Assembly (NCBI GenBank): GCA_009911065.1 | Contig: QXWR01000005.1 | Span: 1-64,000 of the forward strand | Reading direction: 5' to 3' | DNA length: 64,000 nucleotides | Source: Clostridiaceae bacterium | GTDB lineage: Bacteria > Bacillota > Clostridia > Lachnospirales > Lachnospiraceae | In this document: in pieces, positions 44,607-53,344 of the stretch | Layout: each line of letters opens with the position of its first letter | Position numbering within the stretch: position 1 is the stretch's first letter | The notes under the pieces: model-generated | Database searches by the model: none | What the model saw: only the letters and a program-made list of their open reading frames with translations | What the model was told of the DNA's origin: nothing | Program-made: the position numbers and the translations under genes

Positions 44607-45839
44607 TTATTGTTCCTGGCCTCCACAAATACGGCGGCATTCAGCCAACTGCTCTAAAAGAGGTTTTTTGCCCTTTTTCCGGGTCAATTCCACCAGATTC
44701 AGCTGAGTCATATCTACGACAGTCGTTTTTACAGGGTCCAGGGCAGCAAACATCCGTAACTGTTCCATCAGCAAAACTTTATCTTCTTCTTTTTTCATAT
44801 CAATAAAATCCACCATAATAATTCCAGACAAGTTTCGCAACCGCAGCTGCCTGCAGATTTCTCTGGCAGCTTCCAGATTGATCATACGAATGGTATCTTC
44901 CTGATTCTTTTTTCCAGAGTATTTTCCTGTATTGACATCAATCACCACCATAGCCTCAGTAGGTTCGATGACCAGATATCCACCAGATTTTAGCCATACC
45001 CGTTTCTGACATGCCTGTTCCAAAGCCTGTTTTAGCGAATAAAGACTGGCCAGGGAAACCATTTTATCCTGATACAGGCGTAGTTTTTCCTTATCTTCTG
45101 GCTGAGCCTCATCCAGATAGTTTCCAATTCTCTCATAAATATCTGCCTGATCTGTGAGAATTTCCTCCAGAATTTTTCCCTGACTCCCTTTCAGACTTTT
45201 TAAATATTCAGGTTCAGCCTGGTAAAGGAGGCTTTTACAAGTCCGGTAAGCAGCTGATTTCAATATTTTCCTGTAAATATCCAGCAGGCGGCGAATCTCT
45301 GCCAAAAGGAAATCATCCATTTTGTACCCATTCGTCCGCACAATTATACCGGTTTCCTGACCGATTTCTGCGGCAAGTCTGGGCCGGATTTCCTCCTTCC
45401 ATGGCCGGTCATGAATTTTGGATGAAAAACTGATGGTCTTTTTTCCTATTGTCAACACTACATATTTTCCTGCAAAATTCAAATCCGACGTCAAAACCGG
45501 ATCTTTTGTTTTGATCGCTTCCTTTGCCACCTGCACAATAATCTCATCTCCACCTTTCAGCTTTTGAGAAGAAATACCACCTGAAAATGGAGACGAATCA
45601 CAGGAGGAAACAGCCAAAAGAGACATGGGATTGTCATCCAAACTGTAATATCCAGTCAATCCTTCCCCAAATTCCACAAATGCCGAATTAAGATTTTTGA
45701 CAATCCGGTTCACCTTTCCTATATAAATATTTCCCAAAATAGAAGAAGTTTCTTCCAATCCCAATTCTAAAACTTCTTTTTCCGAAAACAGCGCTGTTAA
45801 AATCCGGCCGTTCCATCTGGTAATAATCAGCTTATTCAA
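44607..45839 (-). CDS. rng: Ribonuclease E/G family endoribonuclease
   Basis: A 410-residue RNase G-type enzyme with an N-terminal S1-like region (GNIYIGKVNRI, GLTGYYSLD) and a catalytic metal site in VIDVNTGKYSG and MVDFIDMK. It lacks the long C-terminal scaffold of RNase E. The start is TTG 45839, six bases after GGGAG and overlapping the end of the upstream gene; a longer frame lies within that gene. The usual zinc-link CPxC is not seen. Confidence 0.9.
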   Translation of the reverse strand: MNKLIITRWNGRILTALFSEKEVLELGLEETSSILGNIYIGKVNRIVKNLNSAFVEFGEGLTGYYSLDDNPMSLLAVSSCDSSPFSGGISSQKLKGGDEIIVQVAKEAIKTKDPVLTSDLNFAGKYVVLTIGKKTISFSSKIHDRPWKEEIRPRLAAEIGQETGIIVRTNGYKMDDFLLAEIRRLLDIYRKILKSAAYRTCKSLLYQAEPEYLKSLKGSQGKILEEILTDQADIYERIGNYLDEAQPEDKEKLRLYQDKMVSLASLYSLKQALEQACQKRVWLKSGGYLVIEPTEAMVVIDVNTGKYSGKKNQEDTIRMINLEAAREICRQLRLRNLSGIIMVDFIDMKKEEDKVLLMEQLRMFAALDPVKTTVVDMTQLNLVELTRKKGKKPLLEQLAECRRICGGQEQ

Positions 45840-46557
45840 TGTCTGCTCCCAACTGGTCCAGGGGACAGAAATCGGGTTCTTCCCCACTGGCCTGATTTGC
45901 ATAAACCTCTTCCCGATGAATCTGCAAGGCAAATTCACCCAGCTTCTTTTTACGGCTTTCCATATAAGTCTGAATCACCAGTTCTGGTTTTAAATTGACA
46001 GCGCTGCCTGCAGCTACCCGCATGAAAACTGCAGGTCCCACACCATCCTTAACCCCTGCCTTCATCCAGTAAATCCATGGCCGGATATTCGTTTCCTTCT
46101 CTCCTTTTTTCGTTTTTTTCAGGACCAAAATCTGTTCCTGTTTCAAAAAATCGTTGATGCCTGCTGCAAAATCTTCCCAGTCCTCCGGCTCATAGCCTTC
46201 CCGAAATTTTACCGTATAATCGGCAGCTGCCACTTGAGACATGGCAGCTTTAGCAGAATCCGGAAGCTGTTTATAGCTTAAAATCTCCACTCCTTCTGTC
46301 AAAACATTTCCAATCCGCTTCATCATCTCGCTGGAGGAATCTGTTGATAACACTTCAATATCCATGTACTCTCCCCGGCTGGTAACACCCACTCCCAAAG
46401 GAGCGGCAAAAGACATTATCTGATGAGGGCTGAATCCTTCACTGTATCGAATATCCACTCCGGCCCGACGCATTACCTTTTGAAAATACCGCATCATGTC
46501 CAAATGGCCAATAAATTTCATATTTCCCTCTTTAGCAAATTTAATTCGTATTTTCAA
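45832..46557 (-). CDS. Radical-SAM-associated protein, DUF2344 family
   Basis: A 241-residue protein of the TIGR03936/DUF2344 family that is encoded next to or fused with a B12-binding-type radical SAM enzyme. Its KIRIKFAKEGNMKFIGHLD N-terminus and EGFSPHQIMSFA segment are diagnostic. Its function is unknown, though linkage to RNase G suggests RNA maturation. The start TTG 46557 follows GGGGGAGG by eight bases and lies inside the upstream gene by 17 bp. Confidence 0.88.
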   Translation of the reverse strand: MKIRIKFAKEGNMKFIGHLDMMRYFQKVMRRAGVDIRYSEGFSPHQIMSFAAPLGVGVTSRGEYMDIEVLSTDSSSEMMKRIGNVLTEGVEILSYKQLPDSAKAAMSQVAAADYTVKFREGYEPEDWEDFAAGINDFLKQEQILVLKKTKKGEKETNIRPWIYWMKAGVKDGVGPAVFMRVAAGSAVNLKPELVIQTYMESRKKKLGEFALQIHREEVYANQASGEEPDFCPLDQLGADIE

Positions 46558-48409
46558 TACATACACCTCCCCCATAGCTTTTTGCCCCACAGCCAGAACA
46601 TTGTTGCCGACAGTTAGGCGTTACCTTACCTTCCACAGCATTTTTCCATTCCCGCTGTAAAAATTCCTTTGTAACTCCTGCGTCAATAAAATCCCATGGA
46701 AAGACCTCATCTGGCTCCCGTTCCCGCGTGGTGTAAAAATGAAAATCCACACCACATTCTGCAAAAGCTTCCATCCAGATTTCATTTTTAAAATGCTCTG
46801 TCCAGGAATCGTAAAGAGCGCCTTTTTCATAAGCCTTTTCAATTACCGCCGCCACTTTCCGGTCGCCTCTTGCTAATACCCCTTCTAATACGGTCACATC
46901 AGCATCGTGGTAGCTGTATTTCAGGCTCTTTTTATTTTTCATCTCTTTAAATTTGTCTTTCACTGTGTAAGCCCGCTGTAAAAATTCCTCTTTTGTACAC
47001 ATCCTGGCCCACTGAAAAGGGGTAAATGGTTTTGGCACAAAAAAGGATGAACTTGCCAACACCTGTACTTTGCCATGGCGTTCTTCTTTTGGAATCTGAT
47101 CGTAATAGGTTTCAGCCACTTTTTCGGCCAGCAGGGCGATTCCTTCCATATCCTCAGTTGTCTCTGTTGGAAGCCCCAGCATAAAATACAGTTTTACCCG
47201 GTTCCATCCCCCATGAAACGCTTCTGCTGCGCCATTTAAAATCACCTCTTCGGTAAGTCCCTTATTGATCACATCCCGCAGTCTTTGGGTACCGGCTTCC
47301 GGCGCAAAAGTAAGGCTGCTTTTTTTCACATCCTGCACTTTACTCATTACATCCAGAGAAAATGCATCAATTCGAAGAGACGGAAGGGAGATATTGATGC
47401 CTTTTCCCTGAAATTCCTCTATGAGAAAAGTCACCAGTTCTTTTAAACTGCTGTAATCGCTGGAACTTAAAGAGCTTAGGGAAATCTCTTCATGGCCAGT
47501 GCTGTTTAACATTTTTCGGGCATAATTTTTCAAATATTCCAGGCTGTGTTCCCGCAAAGGACGATAAATATTGCCTGCCTGACAAAAGCGGCATCCCCGA
47601 ATACACCCTCTCTGAATCTCCAGAACCACCCGATCCTGGGTCACTTTAATAAAGGGAACAATCGGATTTGCAATATAAGGGGCATCATCCAAATGGAGTA
47701 CCAGCTCCTTGGAAATCTTTGTCGGAATTTCCGGACGGTTGGGCCGAAACGTATCAATGGTTTTGTCAGCCTTGTAGGTCACATCATAAAAAGCAGGCAC
47801 ATAAATTCCCGGCAATGCAGCTGCCTCTTTTAAGAAATCCCATTTATCTCCTCCCTTTTTGCGAACCTCTTTATACAGATCAAACAATGGGTCATATTGG
47901 GTTTCCCCTTCTCCAATATAAAACAGATCAAAAAAATCCGCCAGCGGTTCTGGATTGTAAGCACAGGGTCCGCCTCCGATTACAATCGGATCAGAATCCG
48001 TCCGGTCTTTACTGTGCAGAGGAATACCGCTTAAATCCAGCACCTGCAAAATATTGGTATAACACATCTCATATTGAATCGTAATTCCCAGAAAGTCAAA
48101 TTCCTTGACCAAATCCTGCGATTCTAATGCAAACAGAGGAATGCGGCGTTGCCGCATGATTTGGTCCAAATCGGTCCAGGGGGAGAACACCCGTTCACAA
48201 TACACATCGTCCCGGCGGTTGAACATGTCGTAGAGAATCTGCATTCCTAAGTGGGACATGCCAATCTCATACACGTCCGGGAAACACATGGCAAAACGAA
48301 TGTCCACATCTTTCGGGTTCTTGACGCACATGTTCACCTCGCCGCCGATGTAGCGGGCGGGTTGTTGGATAGATAAAAGTATTTCATCACTTAATGCTAA
48401 TTTTCTCAT
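46541..48409 (-). CDS. Radical SAM protein, TIGR03960 family
   Basis: A 622-residue radical SAM enzyme whose N-terminal part resembles a B12-binding fold. The cluster motif is CIRGCRFC within IQRGCIRGCRFCQAG. A C-terminal cysteine-rich tail (CRQQCSGCGAKSYGGGVC) may bind a second cluster. It partners the DUF2344 protein encoded immediately downstream. ATG 48409 follows GAGG; the longer frame upstream has no ribosome-binding site. It is the last gene of the conserved block before the island. Confidence 0.88.
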   Translation of the reverse strand: MRKLALSDEILLSIQQPARYIGGEVNMCVKNPKDVDIRFAMCFPDVYEIGMSHLGMQILYDMFNRRDDVYCERVFSPWTDLDQIMRQRRIPLFALESQDLVKEFDFLGITIQYEMCYTNILQVLDLSGIPLHSKDRTDSDPIVIGGGPCAYNPEPLADFFDLFYIGEGETQYDPLFDLYKEVRKKGGDKWDFLKEAAALPGIYVPAFYDVTYKADKTIDTFRPNRPEIPTKISKELVLHLDDAPYIANPIVPFIKVTQDRVVLEIQRGCIRGCRFCQAGNIYRPLREHSLEYLKNYARKMLNSTGHEEISLSSLSSSDYSSLKELVTFLIEEFQGKGINISLPSLRIDAFSLDVMSKVQDVKKSSLTFAPEAGTQRLRDVINKGLTEEVILNGAAEAFHGGWNRVKLYFMLGLPTETTEDMEGIALLAEKVAETYYDQIPKEERHGKVQVLASSSFFVPKPFTPFQWARMCTKEEFLQRAYTVKDKFKEMKNKKSLKYSYHDADVTVLEGVLARGDRKVAAVIEKAYEKGALYDSWTEHFKNEIWMEAFAECGVDFHFYTTREREPDEVFPWDFIDAGVTKEFLQREWKNAVEGKVTPNCRQQCSGCGAKSYGGGVCIENTN

Positions 48410-48648
48410 AAATACCTCATTTTCCTTAATTTTACGGGGTTTTTCCAGAATGTCAGTTTCGTCTTTTGGGCTGTCCGGTACTCCACTTCTTATACGCATG
48501 GCACTTTCAGAAGATGCGCGCATCTTGGCCTCTCGGATTGTTGCTTTTTTTGCGTATGTCCGTGATATGAGGACACACATTTTCATGCTACAACAATTTT
48601 ATTTTCGCAATGAAATGCGGAAAGGACTGTTCTATCCCCCTGTTTTCC

Positions 48649-48696
48649 GTACAAAACGATACAAAACATCATTTTTTACCCGATCCCGTACAAAAT
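48649..48696. repeat. Three TACAAAA repeats at the island edge
   Basis: GTACAAAAC (48649-48657), ATACAAAAC (48659-48667) and GTACAAAAT (48688-48696) lie just past the integrase stop. Such clusters can be integrase arm or core sites, so this may be an attachment-site end of a mobile element. Apart from these, 48410-48697 shows nothing coding. Confidence 0.35.
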
Positions 48697-48697
48697 A

Positions 48698-49617
48698 TCA
48701 ATCTGAATAATTATACGGCATTTCTCCATGGGTGGCAAGGTTTTTTTCTGTTTCCGCAGCTGTCTGTCCGTCGTACCCTTCGGATACTCCCATCTGTTCA
48801 ATGAGACGGGTAAACCTTAAGAGATCCCCGGGATATTCAATGATGTGCGGCTTGGCAGGGGATGCCCGGGAAGCCTCTTCCCCTTTTACGGCGCATTCAA
48901 GGATAGCGAGATATTCCTTCGTCCCCTCGAAAATCGGCTGTTTTTTCTCCACATAGATATTCATTGTGAAATCACTGGAATGATGCCCCATGATCTCGGC
49001 AAGTTCCTTTAAGTTGACGCTGCTGCCTTCCATTATGGTCGCAAAGGCGTGCCTTAGGTCATGCCAGTGGAAATCTTTTGGCATTCCCATCTGTTCTTTA
49101 AGGGTCTTGAAGTGCTTTTGGTACATAGAGCGGTTGCTGGCCCCGCCAGTCCTGTTCGGGCAGAGGTAGCCCTGGAAACAGTCATCATAATGTTCCCCGA
49201 ACTGCTTCAGATACCTCTCCCTTGTTACGGCGATCTCGTCCAAGACAAAATCAGATATAGGGATCGTCCGGATTCCTGCGTGGGTTTTAGGCTTAATCCT
49301 GCAGTAAACCCTGCTGTTTTCCGGGATGGACGAACTGTCAACGGGCCTCCCGATCTGTCCGGTGATGAAAATCTGCTTCTTTTGGTAATCAACGTCACAA
49401 AAACGGAGGGCGATCAATTCACTAATTCTGCAACCTGTGGTACAAGCAAGCAGAAGCGGTAGATAAAAGTCCGGGAACTGCGTTTTAGCCAGATAAAGAA
49501 GGCGGCATATTTCCCCTGCTTCTAGGGAATACCTTCTGCCAGGGATCCTTCCCTCTACCGGAGGTTCATTGGTTACGGCCTGGTCTGCGGCTTCTTTTAA
49601 CTTCAGTTTCCGTTTTG
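48698..49617 (-). pseudogene. Tyrosine integrase truncated at the 5' end by an IS3 remnant
   Basis: The catalytic half of a phage/ICE-type integrase: Arg in TTGCRISELIALRF, HDLRHAFATIM, and MGHHSSDFTMNIY with the tyrosine. The core-binding half is absent. Reading upstream, integrase-like sequence stops near 49617, where the opposite strand begins the C-terminus of an IS3 transposase. The 34 residues before that junction in this frame are antisense of the IS3 fragment. The open frame to 49720 is therefore a chimera, and the integrase is almost certainly inactive. Confidence 0.8.
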
Positions 49618-49738
49618 AACCGAAAAAGAATACACAGTGCGATTGGTTACATAACACCCCAGCAAAAGGAGGATGAGGAACTGGGGAAAGCAGCATAATC
49701 TTTCGACTTTTTTTGTCCAAAGTATTGACATAAGTCCA
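49618..49738 (+). mobile_element. Remnant of an IS3-family element (transposase C-terminus and right end)
   Basis: 27 codons (49618-49698) encode NRKRIHSAIGYITPQQ then a stop, the RIHSALGY-type C-terminus of IS3-family DDE transposases. The sequence after the stop ends GACATAAGTCCA, consistent with the right terminal repeat near 49738. The remainder of the element is lost. It borders the truncated integrase. Confidence 0.75.
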
Positions 49739-49824
49739 AGATAGATTACAAACAAGCCTGCGCAGAACGAATGGGTTCCGCTTACGAGCGCACTACGAAT
49801 TCATCTGTTAATAAATGAGTACAT

Positions 49825-51057
49825 CTATAGAGTTCTCTCATTAAATGTTCCTTTTATGTCTATTCCAAAATTATCTCTTATTATTTCATCTTTATGTCCA
49901 GTATTATTTTGACTTATATATTCTTCTAAATACTTTTTATTTATATTGATTTCTTTATTTTCTATATCATATTTTAATCCTTTTATTTCTACCACTTCAT
50001 GAGTTCCATCAATATATTTGGCACAACTTGGACTAAATAATACAATATTGTATGTATCATATGATACGGAGCTTTTAAATTTAACTCCATCATATCCAAG
50101 TAAAATAAAAGCATCAGAAAATCCTTGTGTTAATCTATACTCCTTATCTGGATTTGGGATACAAAGAATTTCTTCTATACTCTTTAACCTGACATATTCA
50201 TCAATCTTATCATCACTTGTTGCATAATCATAAAAATCAAGGTTAGAGAAATCTACTATATTCACTTTTTTTTCTATTCTAAATTTTCCTATTGAAACAC
50301 AATGACCCACACTTGGTCTTATTTCATTTATTGCAGTCTCTAGATTTGATGCTAAGTATAAATATGATGTTCCTGCTCTATTAAATCTACCCTCAGTAGC
50401 AATCTTAGGCCACGGTGCTCCTATTTCATTTTTTTTGTATGGTATATAGGTTTTCTGTGTTTCTTCACCTAGTTCACTATAAATCAAGATGTCTTTTATT
50501 CCAATTCTAGCCCTATACAAGTCAATTTTTTCTATTTCTTTTGCTAATGGAGTGATTATATCCTTTATTTTGTTACTAATTTCTTTGGAAATAATATTTG
50601 GATTATCATAGCCTATTTTTTCTGATAAAGCCTCAATCCAACTCCATCTATCTCTCATAATTGGGTCAAAAAATGCGTCCAATCTTTCACCACCAAAATA
50701 TAAAGACACATCTGTACTATAATCTTCTATATGTCCTGGAATAGCATTAATCTCCCAATATAAATCATCCTCATCTTCTTCGTTCGGTTCTTCTATTGGT
50801 AATTTAAAAATTAGATTTTCTTCCTTTAATAAGCTTATCCAATTACTCACTCCACCCCAATGAGAATTGTATAATATTTCTGAATAATTGTACCTAATTG
50901 CTGCTTTCATTCTATTTTGAAATTCTCTTGTAGCAATCTTGAGAACCTGTTCTCTGTGCTCTCCACACATATTACATACTCCATTACTTCCATGCTTCAC
51001 AACATATCTCTTTAAATTACTATCCTTAATACATTCTGAACAAATACAATTACCCAT
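49825..51057 (-). CDS. RES-domain protein with N-terminal zinc-ribbon/HEPN-associated region
   Basis: A 410-residue protein. The N-terminus has two CxxC pairs (Cys6/Cys9 region and Cys28/Cys31), then a helical region of about 130 residues resembling the HEPN/RES N-terminal domain. The RES domain (about 178-370) shows Arg182 in YRARIG, GRFNRAGTSYLYLA and Glu245/Arg247 in INEIRP, residues typical of RES toxins that degrade NAD. No Xre-type antitoxin gene is beside it, and the long N-terminal sensor-like part suggests a standalone effector, possibly anti-phage. The gene is AT-rich compared with its neighbours, consistent with transfer. AAAGGA precedes the ATG. Confidence 0.8.
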   Translation of the reverse strand: MGNCICSECIKDSNLKRYVVKHGSNGVCNMCGEHREQVLKIATREFQNRMKAAIRYNYSEILYNSHWGGVSNWISLLKEENLIFKLPIEEPNEEDEDDLYWEINAIPGHIEDYSTDVSLYFGGERLDAFFDPIMRDRWSWIEALSEKIGYDNPNIISKEISNKIKDIITPLAKEIEKIDLYRARIGIKDILIYSELGEETQKTYIPYKKNEIGAPWPKIATEGRFNRAGTSYLYLASNLETAINEIRPSVGHCVSIGKFRIEKKVNIVDFSNLDFYDYATSDDKIDEYVRLKSIEEILCIPNPDKEYRLTQGFSDAFILLGYDGVKFKSSVSYDTYNIVLFSPSCAKYIDGTHEVVEIKGLKYDIENKEININKKYLEEYISQNNTGHKDEIIRDNFGIDIKGTFNERTL

Positions 51058-51207
51058 AATTTATTAGTCCTTTCTCATAAGTTGATATAGATAATCATAA
51101 CATATTCTTCAAGTGAAAAACACAATATTTTCTGAATACTTGTTTAGTGCAAAATTCAGATTCGTGTGTAATTTTAACTCTAAGAAAAGCTAGAATTTAT
51201 AGCCGCC

Positions 51208-51756
51208 CTATTTTTCTGCATATATATATAGCAAGTGCGTCTGAGTTCCCAGCAACTCACGCTTTTCACAGATTTTCAAATGGTATTTGGAAAACAGCCG
51301 GAAATCTTCATCGAACAAATGCATGACATGTGCTTTCTCAGCCAACTCTAAAACACTGTCTGTTCCCACAAGTGCAATTTTCTGAACAGGCTTTTTCGAA
51401 AACAGTTCGTCAAACTCTTTTATATCGAAGCCGGTGTTATCCACAAAAATGCTCAAGTTCTCAGCGTCACCCTGATAAGAAGTGATATTCTCCAAGCTGG
51501 CAGCATTTCGCCTTAATATTTTCAGGTTATTTTCCACAAGCTCCACGACCGTCACATCATATCCTTCCATGACCAGCACAACGTAATATCGACCTGTGCC
51601 CACGCCCACTTCCAGGGTTTTTGACTCAGATGACACGAACTTATGGATATAGTTCATCGTGGTCAAGTATTTTAGTTAACCATAGCGGCTATGTGTAAAG
51701 CGGCTACCTTCATTTTTATCGCTGTACAGGATGTTCATTATTTCTGCCCGCTCCAT
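51208..51756 (-). pseudogene. Class I SAM-dependent methyltransferase, disrupted
   Basis: From ATG 51756 behind GGAGGA the frame reads 26 codons, hits an in-frame TAA where a Gln codon would fit, and continues in the same frame through TLEVGVGTGRYYVVL (the SAM-binding loop) to 51208. After the acidic NTGFD the middle of the Rossmann domain is missing and the C-terminal third follows at once. A nonsense mutation plus an internal deletion make it non-functional. Confidence 0.75.
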
Positions 51757-51873
51757 ATTGTCCTCCTCATAAATCCCGCTTGTCTATATCTTTCATGTTT
51801 TGATTATATCACTATTCCCCTCTATTTTCCATCATAAAATATGGGACATAGTAACCACCAAGCCCTATATTTC

Positions 51874-52086
51874 TTATCGTTCCAATAATTTTTCAATCTT
51901 CTGTTTCTGTGCTTTCAAATCATTTTGCTTCTCGTACAGATTATTTCGCTCTTCGCACAGTTCGTTCATTCGCTCCAACTGTGCCCACACTCCCTCCCGG
52001 CAATCCGGCTCTATTTTCTTATATTCTCCAGTCAAATTGCGGATTACATTATTGTTTTCTTTTATCTGTTCTGTATACACACCCAA
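51874..52086 (-). pseudogene. Coiled-coil gene fragment
   Basis: About 70 codons of Glu, Lys, Gln and Asn-rich coiled coil (ERMNELCEERNNLYEKQND) with no ribosome-binding site at the apparent start. The frame breaks near 52086, where codons for a similar helix lie in another frame. It looks like the C-terminal tail of a broken gene. I do not recognise the parent. Confidence 0.4.
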
Positions 52087-52118
52087 TCTATCAGATTTTG
52101 CACTTCCTTATCTGTTTC

Positions 52119-52559
52119 GTAGATGTCTGTTTCTACCACGGAGGTTGCACTTAATGATGAAATGGAATCCACGCTCCAAGAAGATCCCGATGTTCCTAGT
52201 GGAATCATTTCCGGAATCAAGCCAGAAGAGCAAGTGTTCATCCGTCAGCTGGTGGCAGAGGCAGATTGTTTTCTCCAGAAACTATGGCGTATTCTTCTGG
52301 CAGTACTGTTTCCCTTCGCATAGTTTCTCCGGTTGGCAAGTTATCCTTCGCTGCCGATATACACAAACATGGGCGCATAGTCGTCACAGCTTTTGTAGGT
52401 CTGGGACACTCCTTCCTTGCGGATTTTGGAATTGCCAAAAGGGGAGACGTCCATGTCTACAGGAACATATCCGCAAGGTAGCTTCAACGGGTCGACGCCG
52501 TTGGATCTTAGCATTTTAATTTTTTCGTTCAGGATCTGCCTGAGGATGTGCCGATCTAT
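52119..52559 (-). pseudogene. IS1380-family transposase remnant
   Basis: Read across frames, the minus strand gives LPCGYVPVDMDVSPFGNS, then KEGVSQTYKSCDDYAPMF, then LLFWLDSGNDSTRNIG and HFIIKCNLR, all matching the catalytic region of IS1380-type DDE transposases. A TAA at 52341-52343, a frameshift just after it and a further stop break the frame, and both ends are missing. Confidence 0.75.
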
Positions 52560-52756
52560 TCAGGCAGAAAGGACTTTCGGAATCATAAAATATGATTGAT
52601 GGTATAAGAGAATCGTAAGAAGAGGTATGAATTCGGTTCGATTATAACTTTTTCTAGTATCCATAGGGCATAATCTATATAAATTTCATAAGAAACAGAT
52701 AAGGCTCGCTGAAGCTGCATGATCTTGAAAAGAGTACATTTTTATCATTTTACTCA

Positions 52757-52785
52757 CAGAAAACCCCAACCGACGGAGTCGGCCG
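52757..52785. repeat. Hairpin near the tnpA element end
   Basis: CCGAC and GTCGG pair around GGA just downstream of the tnpA gene, as expected for the subterminal hairpins recognised by IS200/IS605 transposases. The rest of 52560-52840 shows nothing coding. Confidence 0.4.
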
Positions 52786-52840
52786 GAGATGAATGCGCTG
52801 TGACAGAAATATAAATGGATATTACAAATGTTAGGATGAG

Positions 52841-53289
52841 TCATTTTACCTCACGTTTTTTTGTATATTTGCGTTTAGGACGTTCGATCCCCTGGTCCTG
52901 TACATATTTTCCAGTACTTCCGGGTTTGCCCCACCAGTTGTAGCTAAAAAATAACTGTCCAACCAGAAGCTATCTTTCCAGAGCTTATCCCGGATCCGTT
53001 CCATGTAACGCTTCTGTATTTCCTTGGAAAGCTGGGTCTTTAAATTGCAGACAGCGACAGATGGTGTCATGCTGGCAGGGAACTCAAACAGGACATGTAT
53101 ATGGTCTTCTTCCCCGTTCAAATCCAGGAATCTGCCATGGTAACATTCATTGATCAGGTATCCTGCATGTTCCCGGATAAACACCATGATCTCCTGGTCA
53201 ATGACCTTCCTCCGATATTTCGTCATAAACACCGCATGATAAACCAGCATGTAAACAGCGTGCTGCCGCCTTGTAAAACCGTCTTCCAT
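52841..53289 (-). pseudogene. tnpA: IS200/IS605-family TnpA (HUH transposase), frameshifted near its C-terminus
   Basis: About 130 codons of a Y1 single-strand transposase from ATG 53289 behind GGTGGAGG. The HUH motif DHIHVLFEF is intact. After EVLE the original frame gives NMYRTRGS, whereas the next frame gives KYVQDQGIERPKRKYTKK, the normal C-terminus with the catalytic tyrosine. One A missing from an A-run explains the shift. No tnpB is present, so this is an IS200-like or REP-associated tnpA. Confidence 0.75.
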
Positions 53290-53344
53290 AAAAACCTCCA
53301 CCTTCATTCTAACCGATATTTGATTATCCTTATATATATGGTAT

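Noticed and set aside
48649-48696. Possible CRISPR-like array
   Set aside because: The three short TACAAAA units are under 10 bases and unevenly spaced. No cas genes are present.
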